Assembly: GCF_965200405.1 (NCBI RefSeq)
Contig: NZ_OZ241356.1
Coordinates: 3,348,001-3,412,000 of the forward strand
Direction: 5' to 3'
Source: Glacieibacterium sp965200405
GTDB lineage: Bacteria; Pseudomonadota; Alphaproteobacteria; Sphingomonadales; Sphingomonadaceae
DNA: 64,000 bases
Position numbers and translations under genes: made by a program. The notes beneath the pieces were generated by a model. The model was not told the origin of the DNA and did not search any database. It saw nothing but the letters and a program-made list of their open reading frames with translations. Shown piece after piece: positions 46,730 to 56,147 of the stretch; position 1 is the first letter of the stretch, and every line of letters begins with the position of its first letter.

Positions 46730-47179
46730 TCAGCCCGCCTTCTCCCAACGTCCGCCCTCGCCTTCCTTCCAATATACCGGGCTGACCCCGTCACGGTGGC
46801 TCAGCGCCTTCCAGTGCCGGCGCGCCAATGCGAGCGCGTCCTCGTCGCCGCCGTCGAACAGGTATAGCACCCGCTTGTACGGCTCCAGGTCGCCCGGCAG
46901 CGTGCCGTCGACCACCGCCAGCAGGTCGGCGTCGTTGGCCGCGGCCTCGCCGCTGGTCAGCAGGATCGGCTGGGCCGCAGCGTCGTCACCGTCGATGGCA
47001 TGCGGCAGGAACGACGCGGGATCATAGCTCCACAGCGCCCCGTCGAGCCGCGCCAGCAGCGCCGCATCGGTCGACCGCACCACCGTCTTCAGCCCCGCCG
47101 CCACCGCCTTTTCCAGCAACCGCGGCAGCACCGCGTCGAGCGGCTTCGACGCGAGCTGGTAGAAGCCGACCTCGGTCAC
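46730..47179 (-). CDS. holC: DNA polymerase III chi subunit
   Basis: A 149-residue clamp-loader accessory subunit linking polymerase III to SSB. EVGFYQLASKPLDAVLPRLLEKAVAAG and the later LTSG…NDADLLAVVDG follow the HolC pattern, and it ends in a basic tail (motifs described in part). GTG 47179 overlaps the pepA stop (GTGA), as commonly seen for pepA-holC pairs. Confidence 0.9.
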   Translation of the reverse strand: MTEVGFYQLASKPLDAVLPRLLEKAVAAGLKTVVRSTDAALLARLDGALWSYDPASFLPHAIDGDDAAAQPILLTSGEAAANDADLLAVVDGTLPGDLEPYKRVLYLFDGGDEDALALARRHWKALSHRDGVSPVYWKEGEGGRWEKAG

Positions 47180-48651
47180 TTGCCCTCGAAATTGTCCGAG
47201 ATGAAGCGGTCGAGCAGACGCACGCCATAGCCCGTCGCGCCCTTGTCCCACAGCGCCCCGGCCTTGTCGGCCCAGACCATGCCGGCGATGTCGAGGTGCG
47301 CCCATTTCACGCCCGGCTGGATGAAGCGCTGGATGAATGCCGCCGCGGTGATCGAGCCACCCGGGCGCGGGCCGACGTTCTTGATGTCGGCGATCGGGCT
47401 GTCGATCATCTTGTCGAAGCTCTCGTGCAGCGGCATCCGCCACAGCTTGTCTCCGACCGCATCGCCGGCGCTGACCAGCTGCGCGGCAAGCTGGTTGTCG
47501 TTCGAGAAGATGCCACCGAACTCATGCCCCAGGCTGACGATCATCGCGCCGGTCAGGGTCGCCAGGTCGACGATCACGGCCGGCTTCAAATTCTCCTGCG
47601 CCCACCAGATCGCGTCGGCGAGGACCAGGCGCCCCTCCGCGTCGGTGTTGATGACCTCGATGGTCTGGCCCGACATCGAGGTGACGACGTCGCCCGGGCG
47701 GGTCGCCTTGCCGTCGGGCATGTTCTCGACCAGCCCGCAGACGCCGATGACGTGCGCCTTGGCCTTGCGTCCGGCCAGCGCCATCATCGCGCCGGTGACG
47801 GCACCCGCGCCGCCCATGTCCCACTTCATGTCCTCCATCCCCGCGGCGCCCTTGATCGAGATGCCGCCGGTGTCGAAGGTGACGCCCTTGCCGACCAGCA
47901 CGACCGGCGTCGAGCTGTCGTCGCCGCTGCCGTTCCAGCGCATGACCAGCAGCCGGGCCTCGCGTGCCGAGCCCTGGCTGACGCACAGGATCGAGCCCAT
48001 GCCGAGCGCTTCCATCGCGGGCTCGTCGAGCACTTCGATGGTGACGCCGAGATCGGCCATGACGCGGGCGCGTTCGACGAAGCTTTCGGGGTAGATGATG
48101 TTCGCCGGCTCGCTGACCAGGTCGCGGGTCAGGCGCACGCCCGCGGCAATCGCGTCGAGCGCGACATAGGCGGCCTCGGCACCGGCAGGCGCGTTGGCGA
48201 TGGTCAGTTCGGCCAGCGTCGGCTTGGCCTTCTCCTTCATCGTCGTGTGATATTTGTCGAAGCGGTAGCTGCGCAGTTCGGCACCATGCGCCAGCCGTGC
48301 AGCAGCCTCGGCCGCGTCGATGGTCGCAGCAACACCGGCGAAATCGACCGTCACGCTGGTCTCGCCGCTGATCAGCAGCTTGGCCGCGATCGCACCGCCG
48401 AGCTTCTCGAATGTCGCCGCATCGGCCTTGGTCGTGTCGCCGAGCCCGGCAACCAGCAACCGCGAGCCGCCGACGCCCAGCAGTTCGACGATGCCCTCGC
48501 CCTCGAACCGTGCCGCCGCAACCGCACGTGCCACCTGGCCGCCGTGCTCGCCGTCGAGCGCCAACGCCGGTCCAGCCAGTGCACCCTTGCCGGCCAGAAC
48601 GACGAGCGCGCCGCCAGAAACCGGGGCGGCAGTGTTGAAGACGATACGCAT
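47176..48651 (-). CDS. pepA: Leucyl aminopeptidase
   Basis: A 491-residue cytosolic M17 aminopeptidase with two metals. The N-terminal alpha/beta domain is followed by the catalytic domain with VGKGVTFDTGGISIK, KWDMGGAG, and the signature NTDAEGRLVLAD. DLATLTGA and the C-terminal WAHLDIAGM are intact. Length is standard. It leads the pepA-holC(-ndk) group and is divergent from lptD across about 170 bases. Confidence 0.96.
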   Translation of the reverse strand: MRIVFNTAAPVSGGALVVLAGKGALAGPALALDGEHGGQVARAVAAARFEGEGIVELLGVGGSRLLVAGLGDTTKADAATFEKLGGAIAAKLLISGETSVTVDFAGVAATIDAAEAAARLAHGAELRSYRFDKYHTTMKEKAKPTLAELTIANAPAGAEAAYVALDAIAAGVRLTRDLVSEPANIIYPESFVERARVMADLGVTIEVLDEPAMEALGMGSILCVSQGSAREARLLVMRWNGSGDDSSTPVVLVGKGVTFDTGGISIKGAAGMEDMKWDMGGAGAVTGAMMALAGRKAKAHVIGVCGLVENMPDGKATRPGDVVTSMSGQTIEVINTDAEGRLVLADAIWWAQENLKPAVIVDLATLTGAMIVSLGHEFGGIFSNDNQLAAQLVSAGDAVGDKLWRMPLHESFDKMIDSPIADIKNVGPRPGGSITAAAFIQRFIQPGVKWAHLDIAGMVWADKAGALWDKGATGYGVRLLDRFISDNFEGK

Positions 48652-48822
48652 GGCAGACCCTCAAGATTAAAGAATGCATCTAGGCGCGCGCACTCGCTGG
48701 TGCAAACCGGCATCACCCGCGCGGCAATTTGGCGGTTGCCCCGCGGCCCGGCCCGGTCGTCGCCTTGCGGCGGGGCTTTGCCATGCTAAAGGTCGCGCCG
48801 CCCTGCCGCTGGAAACCACCGC

Positions 48823-51090
48823 TTGCCCTGTCGTCCCACTCTGCTCGCCGGTGTTGCGCTGCTGATCGCCGCTCCAGTCGCGTTCGACGCTGCCTATGCT
48901 GCGAAAAAGCCACCCAAGGCCAATGCCGCCCCCGCACCGGCCGCGGCCCAGTCGAACAATTCGGGCATGACCAAGCTGGAGCCCGGCGACGTCATCGACT
49001 TCAGTGCGGACGCCATGAGCTACTCCGACGATGCGCAGATCATCACGGCGAACGGCAACGTCCAGATCAATCGCGACGGTAACACGCTGACCGCCGACAC
49101 CGTCGTCTACAATCGCAACTCCGGGCAGGTCGTCGCCAGCGGCAACGTCGTCACCGTCGACCCGGAAGGCAACCAGGCCTTCGGCGACCGCATCGAACTG
49201 ACCGAGTCGCTGCGCGACGGCGCGATCGACAACATCCTGCTGGTGCTCAACGACGGCGGCCGACTGGCGGCAACCTCGGCGACGCGGATCAACGGCATCA
49301 GCACATTGAACCGGGCGGTCTACTCGCCCTGCTCGGTGACCGGCACCTCCGGCTGCTCGCACGCGCCGCTGTGGCAGATCAAGGCGCTGCGGGTTGTTCA
49401 CAATCCGGCCAAGCACCGCATCTCGTACAAGCGCGCGACGCTGGACTTCCTGGGCGTGCCGATCGTCTATCTGCCGGACTTCTCGCACCCCGACGGCAGC
49501 GCCGGCCGTGCCTCGGGGCTGCTGCTGCCCGACATCGAGTATCGCAAGGCGCTCGGCATCGGCATCGGCATTCCGTATAATATCGCGCTCGGTCCCGACC
49601 GTGATGTGACCATCAAGCCGTGGGTCTATACCGGCATCAACCCGGCGCTGTCGGTGCAGGCGCGACGCCTGTTCAAGGGCGGCCCGGTCCAGATCGACAG
49701 TTTCTTCACCTACGCCAATCTGTCGGAATATGCTGCCGACAACACGACGCTGGTCGATCGCGGCGACAAGTTCCGCGGCTATATCGCGGCCAAGGGCCAG
49801 CTCCAGCACGACGCCAACTGGCGCTCGACCTTCTCGGTCCGGTTGACCACCGACGATACGTTCAACCGTCGCTACGGCCTCGATTACGACGACACGCTGC
49901 GCAGCACCTATAACCTGGAACGCTTCGGCGCCGAGTCGTACCTGTCGGTCTCGGCCTGGGCGTTCCAGGACTTGCGGGTCGGCGCCAGCGGCGGCGAGAC
50001 ACCGTTCGTCCTGCCGCTGATCGACTATCGCTACACGCCCGATGCGACGATCCTCGGCGGACGCGTGACCGTCGCGGCCAACACTCTTGGCCTGTACCGC
50101 ACCAATGGGCAGGGCGAGGCCCGCGCCATCGCTTCGGCGCGCTGGGATCGCAGCGTCCTAACCTCTCTCGGCCAGCGCATCACCGCGACGGCCATGGTTC
50201 GCGGCGACCTTTACGACAGCTTCAACGTCGATAAAGCGACGCGCCCGGATTACGCCGGCAGTGGCCGCGTCGAAGGCCGGATCATCCCGGTCGCCGCGCT
50301 CGATGCCGAATGGCCGTTCGCCGGGCCGCTTCTCGGCGGCACCCAGACGATCACGCCGCGCGTCCAGCTGGTGTCGTCAGGCAGTGGTCATAACAACGGT
50401 ATTCCGAACGAGGATTCGCGCGCCGTCGACCTCGAGGACACCAGCATCTTCGATCTCAACCGCTTCCCCGGCTATGATCGGTGGGAGGGCGGCTCGCGCA
50501 TGACCTATGGCGCGACCTACAGCTTCCGCCGGCCGCGGTTCGAATTCTCGACCGAGATGGCCCAGTCGGCGCGCATCGACGACGGCATGGACCTGTTCCC
50601 CAGCGGCACCGGATTGTCGGGCCGGCTGTCGGACTTCGTCGGCCGGACGACGGCCAAATACGGCAGCTTCGTCACGCTGACCTATCGCTACCGCCTCGAC
50701 AAGACGAGCCTGTCGGTGCGCCGCAACGAGATCGACCTGGCGCTGGGATCGACGGCGACCTACGCGACGATCGCCTATCTGAAGCTCAACCGGAACATCA
50801 ACACCGAGGACCTTCAGGACCGCGAGGAGGTGCGCCTCGGCGGCCGGGTGGCGTTCGCCAAATACTGGTCGGTCTTCGGTTCGACGATCATCGACCTGAC
50901 CTCGAAGGGAGAGGAGCCCACCTCCACCTCCGACGGCTTCTCACCGATCCGCCATCGCATCGGCGTGCAGTATGAGGACGAGTGCTTCCGGCTCGGCGTG
51001 TCGTGGCGCAAGGATTACACGCAGGACCGCGATTTCCGCCGGGGCAGCTCGTACCAGTTGACGCTGGCGTTCAAGAACCTCGGCTTCTGA
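48823..51090 (+). CDS. lptD: LPS-assembly protein LptD
   Basis: A 755-residue outer-membrane beta-barrel that inserts lipopolysaccharide with LptE. A signal peptide (LLAGVALLIAAP…) precedes the OstA-N-like beta-jellyroll (FSADAMSYSDDAQIITANGN) and the long C-terminal barrel ending in LTLAFKNLGF with the terminal Phe. PCSVTGTSGC and a late ECFRLGVSW supply cysteines for the domain-linking disulfide. TTG 48823 is the first start in a frame that opens at 48790. It leads the surA-pdxA-rsmA group. Confidence 0.95.
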   Translation: MPCRPTLLAGVALLIAAPVAFDAAYAAKKPPKANAAPAPAAAQSNNSGMTKLEPGDVIDFSADAMSYSDDAQIITANGNVQINRDGNTLTADTVVYNRNSGQVVASGNVVTVDPEGNQAFGDRIELTESLRDGAIDNILLVLNDGGRLAATSATRINGISTLNRAVYSPCSVTGTSGCSHAPLWQIKALRVVHNPAKHRISYKRATLDFLGVPIVYLPDFSHPDGSAGRASGLLLPDIEYRKALGIGIGIPYNIALGPDRDVTIKPWVYTGINPALSVQARRLFKGGPVQIDSFFTYANLSEYAADNTTLVDRGDKFRGYIAAKGQLQHDANWRSTFSVRLTTDDTFNRRYGLDYDDTLRSTYNLERFGAESYLSVSAWAFQDLRVGASGGETPFVLPLIDYRYTPDATILGGRVTVAANTLGLYRTNGQGEARAIASARWDRSVLTSLGQRITATAMVRGDLYDSFNVDKATRPDYAGSGRVEGRIIPVAALDAEWPFAGPLLGGTQTITPRVQLVSSGSGHNNGIPNEDSRAVDLEDTSIFDLNRFPGYDRWEGGSRMTYGATYSFRRPRFEFSTEMAQSARIDDGMDLFPSGTGLSGRLSDFVGRTTAKYGSFVTLTYRYRLDKTSLSVRRNEIDLALGSTATYATIAYLKLNRNINTEDLQDREEVRLGGRVAFAKYWSVFGSTIIDLTSKGEEPTSTSDGFSPIRHRIGVQYEDECFRLGVSWRKDYTQDRDFRRGSSYQLTLAFKNLGF

Positions 51091-51093
51091 AAC

Positions 51094-51112
51094 AGGGGCG
51101 GAGTGCCCCTTT
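51094..51112 (+). terminator. Weak hairpin after lptD
   Basis: A 6-bp stem AGGGGC / GCCCCT with a 5-base loop ending in TTT, 3 bases after the lptD stop. It is short for a full terminator and may only reduce read-through into surA. Confidence 0.4.
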
Positions 51113-51211
51113 CATCCACAGTTCAGCCGTCCTCTGGCAAGCGGCTTCCCGTATGCCCCTCGAAGCTGTACAGCGATGCGCCGGCGGCGGCGGGGCTGCC
51201 AGGAGTGATGA

Positions 51212-52534
51212 ATGCGGAAACTGACGATATTGGCGGCTGCCGCCACTGCGGCGCTGACAATCAGCGGCGCTGGACGGGCCCAGGACGTGATCTCCCAGCC
51301 GAGTTCGGACCTGGACGTGCATATCCTTGGCGACATCGACCCGCAGGTCCGCAAGGCCCAGGCGATCGTTAACAACGATGTCATCACCGACACCGATGTC
51401 GAGCAGCGCCTGAACCTGATCGTCGCGGCGAACGGTGGCCAGATCGATGGCGAGGAGCGCACACGCCTGCGCAACCAGGTGATGCGCAACCTGATCGACG
51501 AGAAGCTGCAGATCCAGGAAGCCGCCGCCAAGGACATCAAGGTCGACGAGCCCGACATCGATGCCGCCTTCAACCGCGTCGCGACGAACTTCAAGCAGAC
51601 GCCCAAGGCGTTCGAGGAATATCTGCGCAACGCCGGCACCTCGCCGGCCGCCATCCGCAACCAGATCCGCGGAGAAATCGCCTGGAGCCGGCTGTTGCGC
51701 CGCAAGGTCGAGCCAACGGTCAACGTCGGTGACGACGAGGTTCAGGCGGTCATCGCCAAGCTGAACGCCACCAAGGGCAGCGACGAGTATAATCTTCGCA
51801 AGATCTTCCTGCCGGCGACGTCGGAGAACCTGCCGCAGGTGCTGACCTCGGCGAACGTCTATGTCGGTGAAATCCGCGGCGGGTCGTCGTTTACCGTCTA
51901 TGCCCGCCAGGTGTCCGAGGACGCGACGCGCAACGACGGTGGTGCCATCGGCTGGGTTCGCCCGGGCCAGCTCAGCGACGCCGTGGCGCAGGTCGTCACC
52001 AAGCTCAACGTCGGCGACGTCAGCGATCCGTTCCAGGTGCCCGGCGGCGTCGAGATCTGGAAGCTTGAGCAAAAGCGCAAGGTCATGGGTGGCGATCCCG
52101 GCGAGGCCGTGCTGAGCCTCAAGCAGCTCGGCATCGGCTTCAAGCCGGACACCAGCGAGGAGCAGGCCAAGGTCATTGTCGCCAACTTCCAGGCGAAGAC
52201 GCAGAGCATGGGCGGTTGCGGCGCGGCCGACCAGGTCGCCAAGGACCTCGGTGCCGAGATCGCAACCAATGACCAGCTCAAGATGAAGGACCTGCCGGCG
52301 CCGCTCCAGACGATCATGACGCAATTGTCGATCGGCCAGGCGACACCGCCGTTCGGCTCGGCCAAGGAGGGCATCCGCGTCCTCGTGCTGTGCGGGCGCG
52401 ACGATGCGCCGACCCAGGCCAAGATGCCGACCTTCGACGAGGTCTATGCCCAGATGAACGACGAGCGGGTCAACCGCCAGGCGCAGAAGCTGCTGCGCAA
52501 TCTTCGTCGCGACGCGATCATCGACTACCGTTGA
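51212..52534 (+). CDS. surA: Periplasmic chaperone/peptidyl-prolyl isomerase SurA
   Basis: A 440-residue periplasmic chaperone for outer-membrane proteins, LptD among them. After a signal peptide (about 1-24), the SurA N-terminal domain (QAIVNNDVITDTDVEQRLNL) is followed by a parvulin-like segment (YNLRKIFLPATSENLPQV…GGAIGWV) and a C-terminal helix. Strong ribosome binding GGAGTG lies before ATG 51212. The gene is between lptD and pdxA, the classic neighbourhood. Confidence 0.92.
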   Translation: MRKLTILAAAATAALTISGAGRAQDVISQPSSDLDVHILGDIDPQVRKAQAIVNNDVITDTDVEQRLNLIVAANGGQIDGEERTRLRNQVMRNLIDEKLQIQEAAAKDIKVDEPDIDAAFNRVATNFKQTPKAFEEYLRNAGTSPAAIRNQIRGEIAWSRLLRRKVEPTVNVGDDEVQAVIAKLNATKGSDEYNLRKIFLPATSENLPQVLTSANVYVGEIRGGSSFTVYARQVSEDATRNDGGAIGWVRPGQLSDAVAQVVTKLNVGDVSDPFQVPGGVEIWKLEQKRKVMGGDPGEAVLSLKQLGIGFKPDTSEEQAKVIVANFQAKTQSMGGCGAADQVAKDLGAEIATNDQLKMKDLPAPLQTIMTQLSIGQATPPFGSAKEGIRVLVLCGRDDAPTQAKMPTFDEVYAQMNDERVNRQAQKLLRNLRRDAIIDYR

Positions 52535-52565
52535 CGATGCCGACGACGCCAGCGGCGACTACATC

Positions 52566-53552
52566 GTGAAGCCACTGGCAGTCGCACTGGGCGACCCGGC
52601 TGGCATTGGCCCCGAAATCGTTGCCGCCGCCTGGGCGATGCGACGCCAGATGAACCTGCCGCCGTTCTTCGCGATCGGTGACCGGCGCAGCCTAGCCGCG
52701 GTCTGGGACGGGCCAGTCCAGACGCTGGGCGGTCCTGCCGACGCCGCCGCCGCGTTCGACGAGGCCCTGCCGCTGGTCCAGGTCGACGACCCCGGCGAGA
52801 TCGTGCCGGGCGATCCCAACCTTGCCGGTGCGCGCTGCGCCCTCGACAGCCTGGAGATCGCCGTCGGCCTGGCGCGGACCGGCACTGCCGCCGGGCTGAT
52901 CACCGGGCCGGTTTCCAAGGCACAACTGTACGCCATCGGCTTCACCTATCCGGGCCAGACCGAGTTCATCGCCGAGCGTTGCGGCGTCTCGACCGGCAAC
53001 GTCGTGATGATGCTGGCCGGGCCCAGCCTGCGGACGGTGCCGGTCACCATCCACACGGCGCTCGCCGACGTCCCCCGGGCGCTGACCACCGAGTTGATCA
53101 TGACGCGCGCACGGGTCACCGCCCGTGGCCTGCAGCGCGATTTCGGCATCGCCCAGCCGCGACTGTCGGTTGCCGGGCTCAACCCCCATGCCGGCGAAGG
53201 CGGCACGCTGGGGCGCGAGGAACTCGACATCATCGCTCCGGCGATCGAGGCGCTGCGTTTGGAGGGGCTGGACATCACCGGCCCGCATTCCGCCGACACG
53301 ATGTTCCATGCCGAGGCGCGGGCGCGCTACGACGTAGCGCTGTGCATGTACCACGACCAGGCACTGATCCCGATGAAGACACTGGACTTCAACGACGGCG
53401 TCAACGTCACGCTGGGCTTGCCGATCATCCGGACCTCGCCCGATCACGGCACCGCGTTCAACATCGCCGGCAAGAGCATCGCCAGCCCCGATGCGATGAT
53501 CGCCGCGATCCGCATGGCCGGCGCCTGCGCGGCGCGGCGCTGCGCCGGGTGA
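52566..53552 (+). CDS. pdxA: 4-hydroxythreonine-4-phosphate dehydrogenase
   Basis: A 328-residue enzyme in the deoxyxylulose-5-phosphate-dependent route to pyridoxal phosphate. ALGDPAGIGPEIVA is the N-terminal motif. Metal-binding His residues lie in TIHTALADVP, HAGEGGTLGREE and YHDQALIPMKTL. GTG 52566 begins the core. It overlaps the next gene (GTGA). The dxs product encoded at 11592 supplies the precursor. Confidence 0.95.
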   Translation: MKPLAVALGDPAGIGPEIVAAAWAMRRQMNLPPFFAIGDRRSLAAVWDGPVQTLGGPADAAAAFDEALPLVQVDDPGEIVPGDPNLAGARCALDSLEIAVGLARTGTAAGLITGPVSKAQLYAIGFTYPGQTEFIAERCGVSTGNVVMMLAGPSLRTVPVTIHTALADVPRALTTELIMTRARVTARGLQRDFGIAQPRLSVAGLNPHAGEGGTLGREELDIIAPAIEALRLEGLDITGPHSADTMFHAEARARYDVALCMYHDQALIPMKTLDFNDGVNVTLGLPIIRTSPDHGTAFNIAGKSIASPDAMIAAIRMAGACAARRCAG

Positions 53553-54418
53553 GCGACGACGCGGCCGGTCTGCCGATACCGAAAGACGCGCTCGCTGCGC
53601 TGCCGCCGCTGCGCGAGGTCATCGCCCGCCACGGTCTCGCCGCCAAGAAGTCGCTGGGGCAGAACTTCCTGCTCGACGGCAACCTGCTCGATCGTATCGC
53701 CCGGGTACCGGGTTCGCTGGCCGGCGCGACGGTCTATGAGGTTGGGCCAGGCCCCGGCGGCTTGACCCGCGCGCTGCTCCGCGCCGGAGCGAATGTCGTC
53801 GCCGTCGAGCGCGACGACCGTGCCCTGCCCGCCCTGGCCGAGCTTGCCGAGGCTGCGCCGGGTCGCCTGTCCGTGCTCGGCGGCGACGCCCTGAAGCAGG
53901 ACGAAGCCGCGCTGCTCCCCCCGGGCACGCATGTCGTCGCCAACCTGCCGTACAACATCGGTACGGCGCTGTTCGTGCGCTGGCTGACCACCGACGCCTG
54001 GCCGCCGTGGTGGGCGACGCTGACCCTGATGTTCCAGAAGGAAGTCGCGCAGCGCATCGTCGCAGCACCAGACACCTCAGCCTATGGCCGCCTCAGCGTG
54101 CTGGCGCAGTGGCGCACCCTGCCCAAGATCGCCCTCGACGTGCCGCGCCAGGCCTTTACGCCGCCGCCGAGCATCACCTCGTCGGTGGTCCATGTCCGCC
54201 CGGTAGCGGCGCCGACTGGCGTATCGGTACGGACGCTGGAGACCTTGACTGCGGCGGCATTCGGACAGCGCCGCAAGATGCTGCGCGCCAGTCTCCGCGG
54301 GCTCGCAGGCGGCCCCGAGGCGCTGGAGCGATGCGGGATCGACGCGGCTCGCCGGGCCGAAACCCTCAGCGTCGCCGAGTTCGTCGAAGTCGCTCGCAGC
54401 CTCGACGCATCGCGCTAG
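53549..54418 (+). CDS. rsmA: 16S rRNA dimethyladenosine transferase
   Basis: A 289-residue methyltransferase making the two adjacent m6,6A residues near the 3' end of 16S rRNA. KKSLGQNFLLDGNLLDRIA, EVGPGPGGLTRALL and the catalytic NLPYNIG motif are present. GTG 53549 overlaps the pdxA stop. The last 4 bases overlap the stop of the convergent TPR gene. Confidence 0.96.
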   Translation: MSDDAAGLPIPKDALAALPPLREVIARHGLAAKKSLGQNFLLDGNLLDRIARVPGSLAGATVYEVGPGPGGLTRALLRAGANVVAVERDDRALPALAELAEAAPGRLSVLGGDALKQDEAALLPPGTHVVANLPYNIGTALFVRWLTTDAWPPWWATLTLMFQKEVAQRIVAAPDTSAYGRLSVLAQWRTLPKIALDVPRQAFTPPPSITSSVVHVRPVAAPTGVSVRTLETLTAAAFGQRRKMLRASLRGLAGGPEALERCGIDAARRAETLSVAEFVEVARSLDASR

Positions 54419-54918
54419 TTCTTGGCGGTTGCCGGCGGGGCGGCAGCGTCTGCGGTCGCGACCGGTGCCGGCCGCGGCGCCGCCAGCGCAACCTCCAGCC
54501 TTTTCGCTGCCGGACAGTCTGCCTTGCACAGCGTCTTGATGCGCGCGAGGTTTAGATTGGCCCGCGCCGTCGCACCGCGCATCACCAGCGCCTTGCCCTG
54601 ACCTTCCAACGCATTGAGGTCGTTGGGATCGAGGTTGAGCGCCTCGCGATAGAATTTCACGGCCTTGCCGGGCAGGCCCTGCGCCTCATAGGCATGCGCC
54701 ATGCCGATATAGGCGCGACCATTGCGAGGATCGGCCGCAACCGCTGCTTCGAACGCATCGACGGCAACGAGTGGCTGGCCCTTGGCAAGCGCTGCCTCGC
54801 CGATCGTCTGCTGGCGCAGCGAGGCTGGCTTGAGCATATCGTCGCCGGCGCCCACGGCCACCGTCGAGACGGTACCCGCCACCAGCAGCGCCAATGGTAT
54901 CGCCCAACTCTTGCGCAT
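54415..54918 (-). CDS. Exported TPR protein
   Basis: A 167-residue exported protein with a signal peptide (AIPLALLVAGTVSTVAVGA) and about three tetratricopeptide-like helices (GRAYIGMAHAYEAQGLPGKA, FYREALNLDPNDLNALEGQ). Two cysteines in CKADC may form a disulfide, and the tail is Ala/Pro-rich. GGGAG precedes ATG 54918. The role is unknown; it could scaffold a periplasmic complex. It starts 32 bases after rsmB, so it may share that transcript. Confidence 0.7.
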   Translation of the reverse strand: MRKSWAIPLALLVAGTVSTVAVGAGDDMLKPASLRQQTIGEAALAKGQPLVAVDAFEAAVAADPRNGRAYIGMAHAYEAQGLPGKAVKFYREALNLDPNDLNALEGQGKALVMRGATARANLNLARIKTLCKADCPAAKRLEVALAAPRPAPVATADAAAPPATAKN

Positions 54919-54950
54919 ATCTACTCCCTCGCGCGCCCTGTAGTCGGACC

Positions 54951-56147
54951 CTAGCAGGCTCGCGCCAGACCCGCGATGAAAAATCCGTCGCAACCATTGT
55001 CCCCCGGCGTGAGCACGAGAGTCGATACGGCCGCGCCGCCATCGGGGTTGCGCAGCGGCGCGCGCTGCCACTCCGCGTTGCCGTCGAGGAATGCGTCGAT
55101 CTGCGCCTCTCCCTCGGCAGGCAGTAGCGAGCAGACCACATAGACCAGGCGTCCGCCCGGCTTGACCAGCGCCGCGCCGATGCCGACCAACCGCGCTTGC
55201 TCGTCGGCGAGGCGGTCGAGGCGATCGGGGGTGAGTCGCCAGCGCGCCTCAGGATTGCGGCGCCAGGTGCCGGTGCCGGAACACGGTGCATCGATCAGCA
55301 CCAGGTCGGCGGCGGCTTCGAGATCGGACAGCGTCTCGGCCTCGCGGCGCGGGTCGAGCAGGCGAGTCTCGATGATCGAGGCCCCGGCACGGACCGCGCG
55401 GGGTTCGAGCTGGCGCAGGCGAGCCCGGTCGGTGTCGGTCGCGATCAGGCGCCCTTCGTTGGCCATCGCTGCGGCCAGCGCGAGGGTCTTGCCGCCGGCA
55501 CCCGCACACAGGTCGACCACGGTGTCGCCGGCCCGCGCAGCAGTCGCGAACATGGCGATCTGCGAGCCGAGGTCCTGAACCTCTATCCGGCCGTCGATAT
55601 AGGCGGGCAACAGGTCGACGTTGAGCGGCGCGGTGGCGCGCAACGCGTCGGGGACCGCGGCGACCGGTTCCGCGGTCTCCAGCTCGGCAGCGACCGTATC
55701 GCGCTGCGCCTTCAGTGTGTTAACCCGCAGGTCTAGCGGCGCCCGCTCCAGCAGGGCGGCGAGCTGACGCGGCGTGTCGTCGCCGAAGCGCTGGTGCAGT
55801 TGCGCCTCCAGCCACGCCGGTGCGGGCGACGGCGCGGCCTCGGATTCGCTCACGGCAATCACGGCAGGGCTGTGGGCGCCACCATCGAAAAGCTCGAGCA
55901 ACGCCGGGTCGACTGCCCGCGCATAGCCTAGCATCGCTGCCCGGCCCGTCTCCGGCCGCTCACCGATGGTCCGGATGACGGCGTAGATCAGCTCCCGCAC
56001 CGCACGCCGGTCCTTCGACCCGGCGTAGCGCCGCGTCTGGAAATAGCGAGAGATGATCGTGTCGGCGGCAGCTCCCCCGTCGCGAGCGGCGGCGACGATC
56101 GCTTCCAGGCAGTCGATGCTCGCCTGGACCCGTGCGGCTGGCAGCAC
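54951..56147 (-). CDS. RsmB-family 16S rRNA m5C methyltransferase
   Basis: A 398-residue RsmB/NOL1/NOP2 enzyme. An N-terminal NusB-like helical domain leads to the methyltransferase fold with DLCAGAGGKTLALAA and the two catalytic Cys motifs, APCSGTGTWRRNPE and VCSLLPAEGE. The usual RsmB target is C967 of 16S rRNA. GTG 56147 follows the guaB stop directly. The gene is in the guaB-rsmB unit. Confidence 0.9.
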   Translation of the reverse strand: MLPAARVQASIDCLEAIVAAARDGGAAADTIISRYFQTRRYAGSKDRRAVRELIYAVIRTIGERPETGRAAMLGYARAVDPALLELFDGGAHSPAVIAVSESEAAPSPAPAWLEAQLHQRFGDDTPRQLAALLERAPLDLRVNTLKAQRDTVAAELETAEPVAAVPDALRATAPLNVDLLPAYIDGRIEVQDLGSQIAMFATAARAGDTVVDLCAGAGGKTLALAAAMANEGRLIATDTDRARLRQLEPRAVRAGASIIETRLLDPRREAETLSDLEAAADLVLIDAPCSGTGTWRRNPEARWRLTPDRLDRLADEQARLVGIGAALVKPGGRLVYVVCSLLPAEGEAQIDAFLDGNAEWQRAPLRNPDGGAAVSTLVLTPGDNGCDGFFIAGLARAC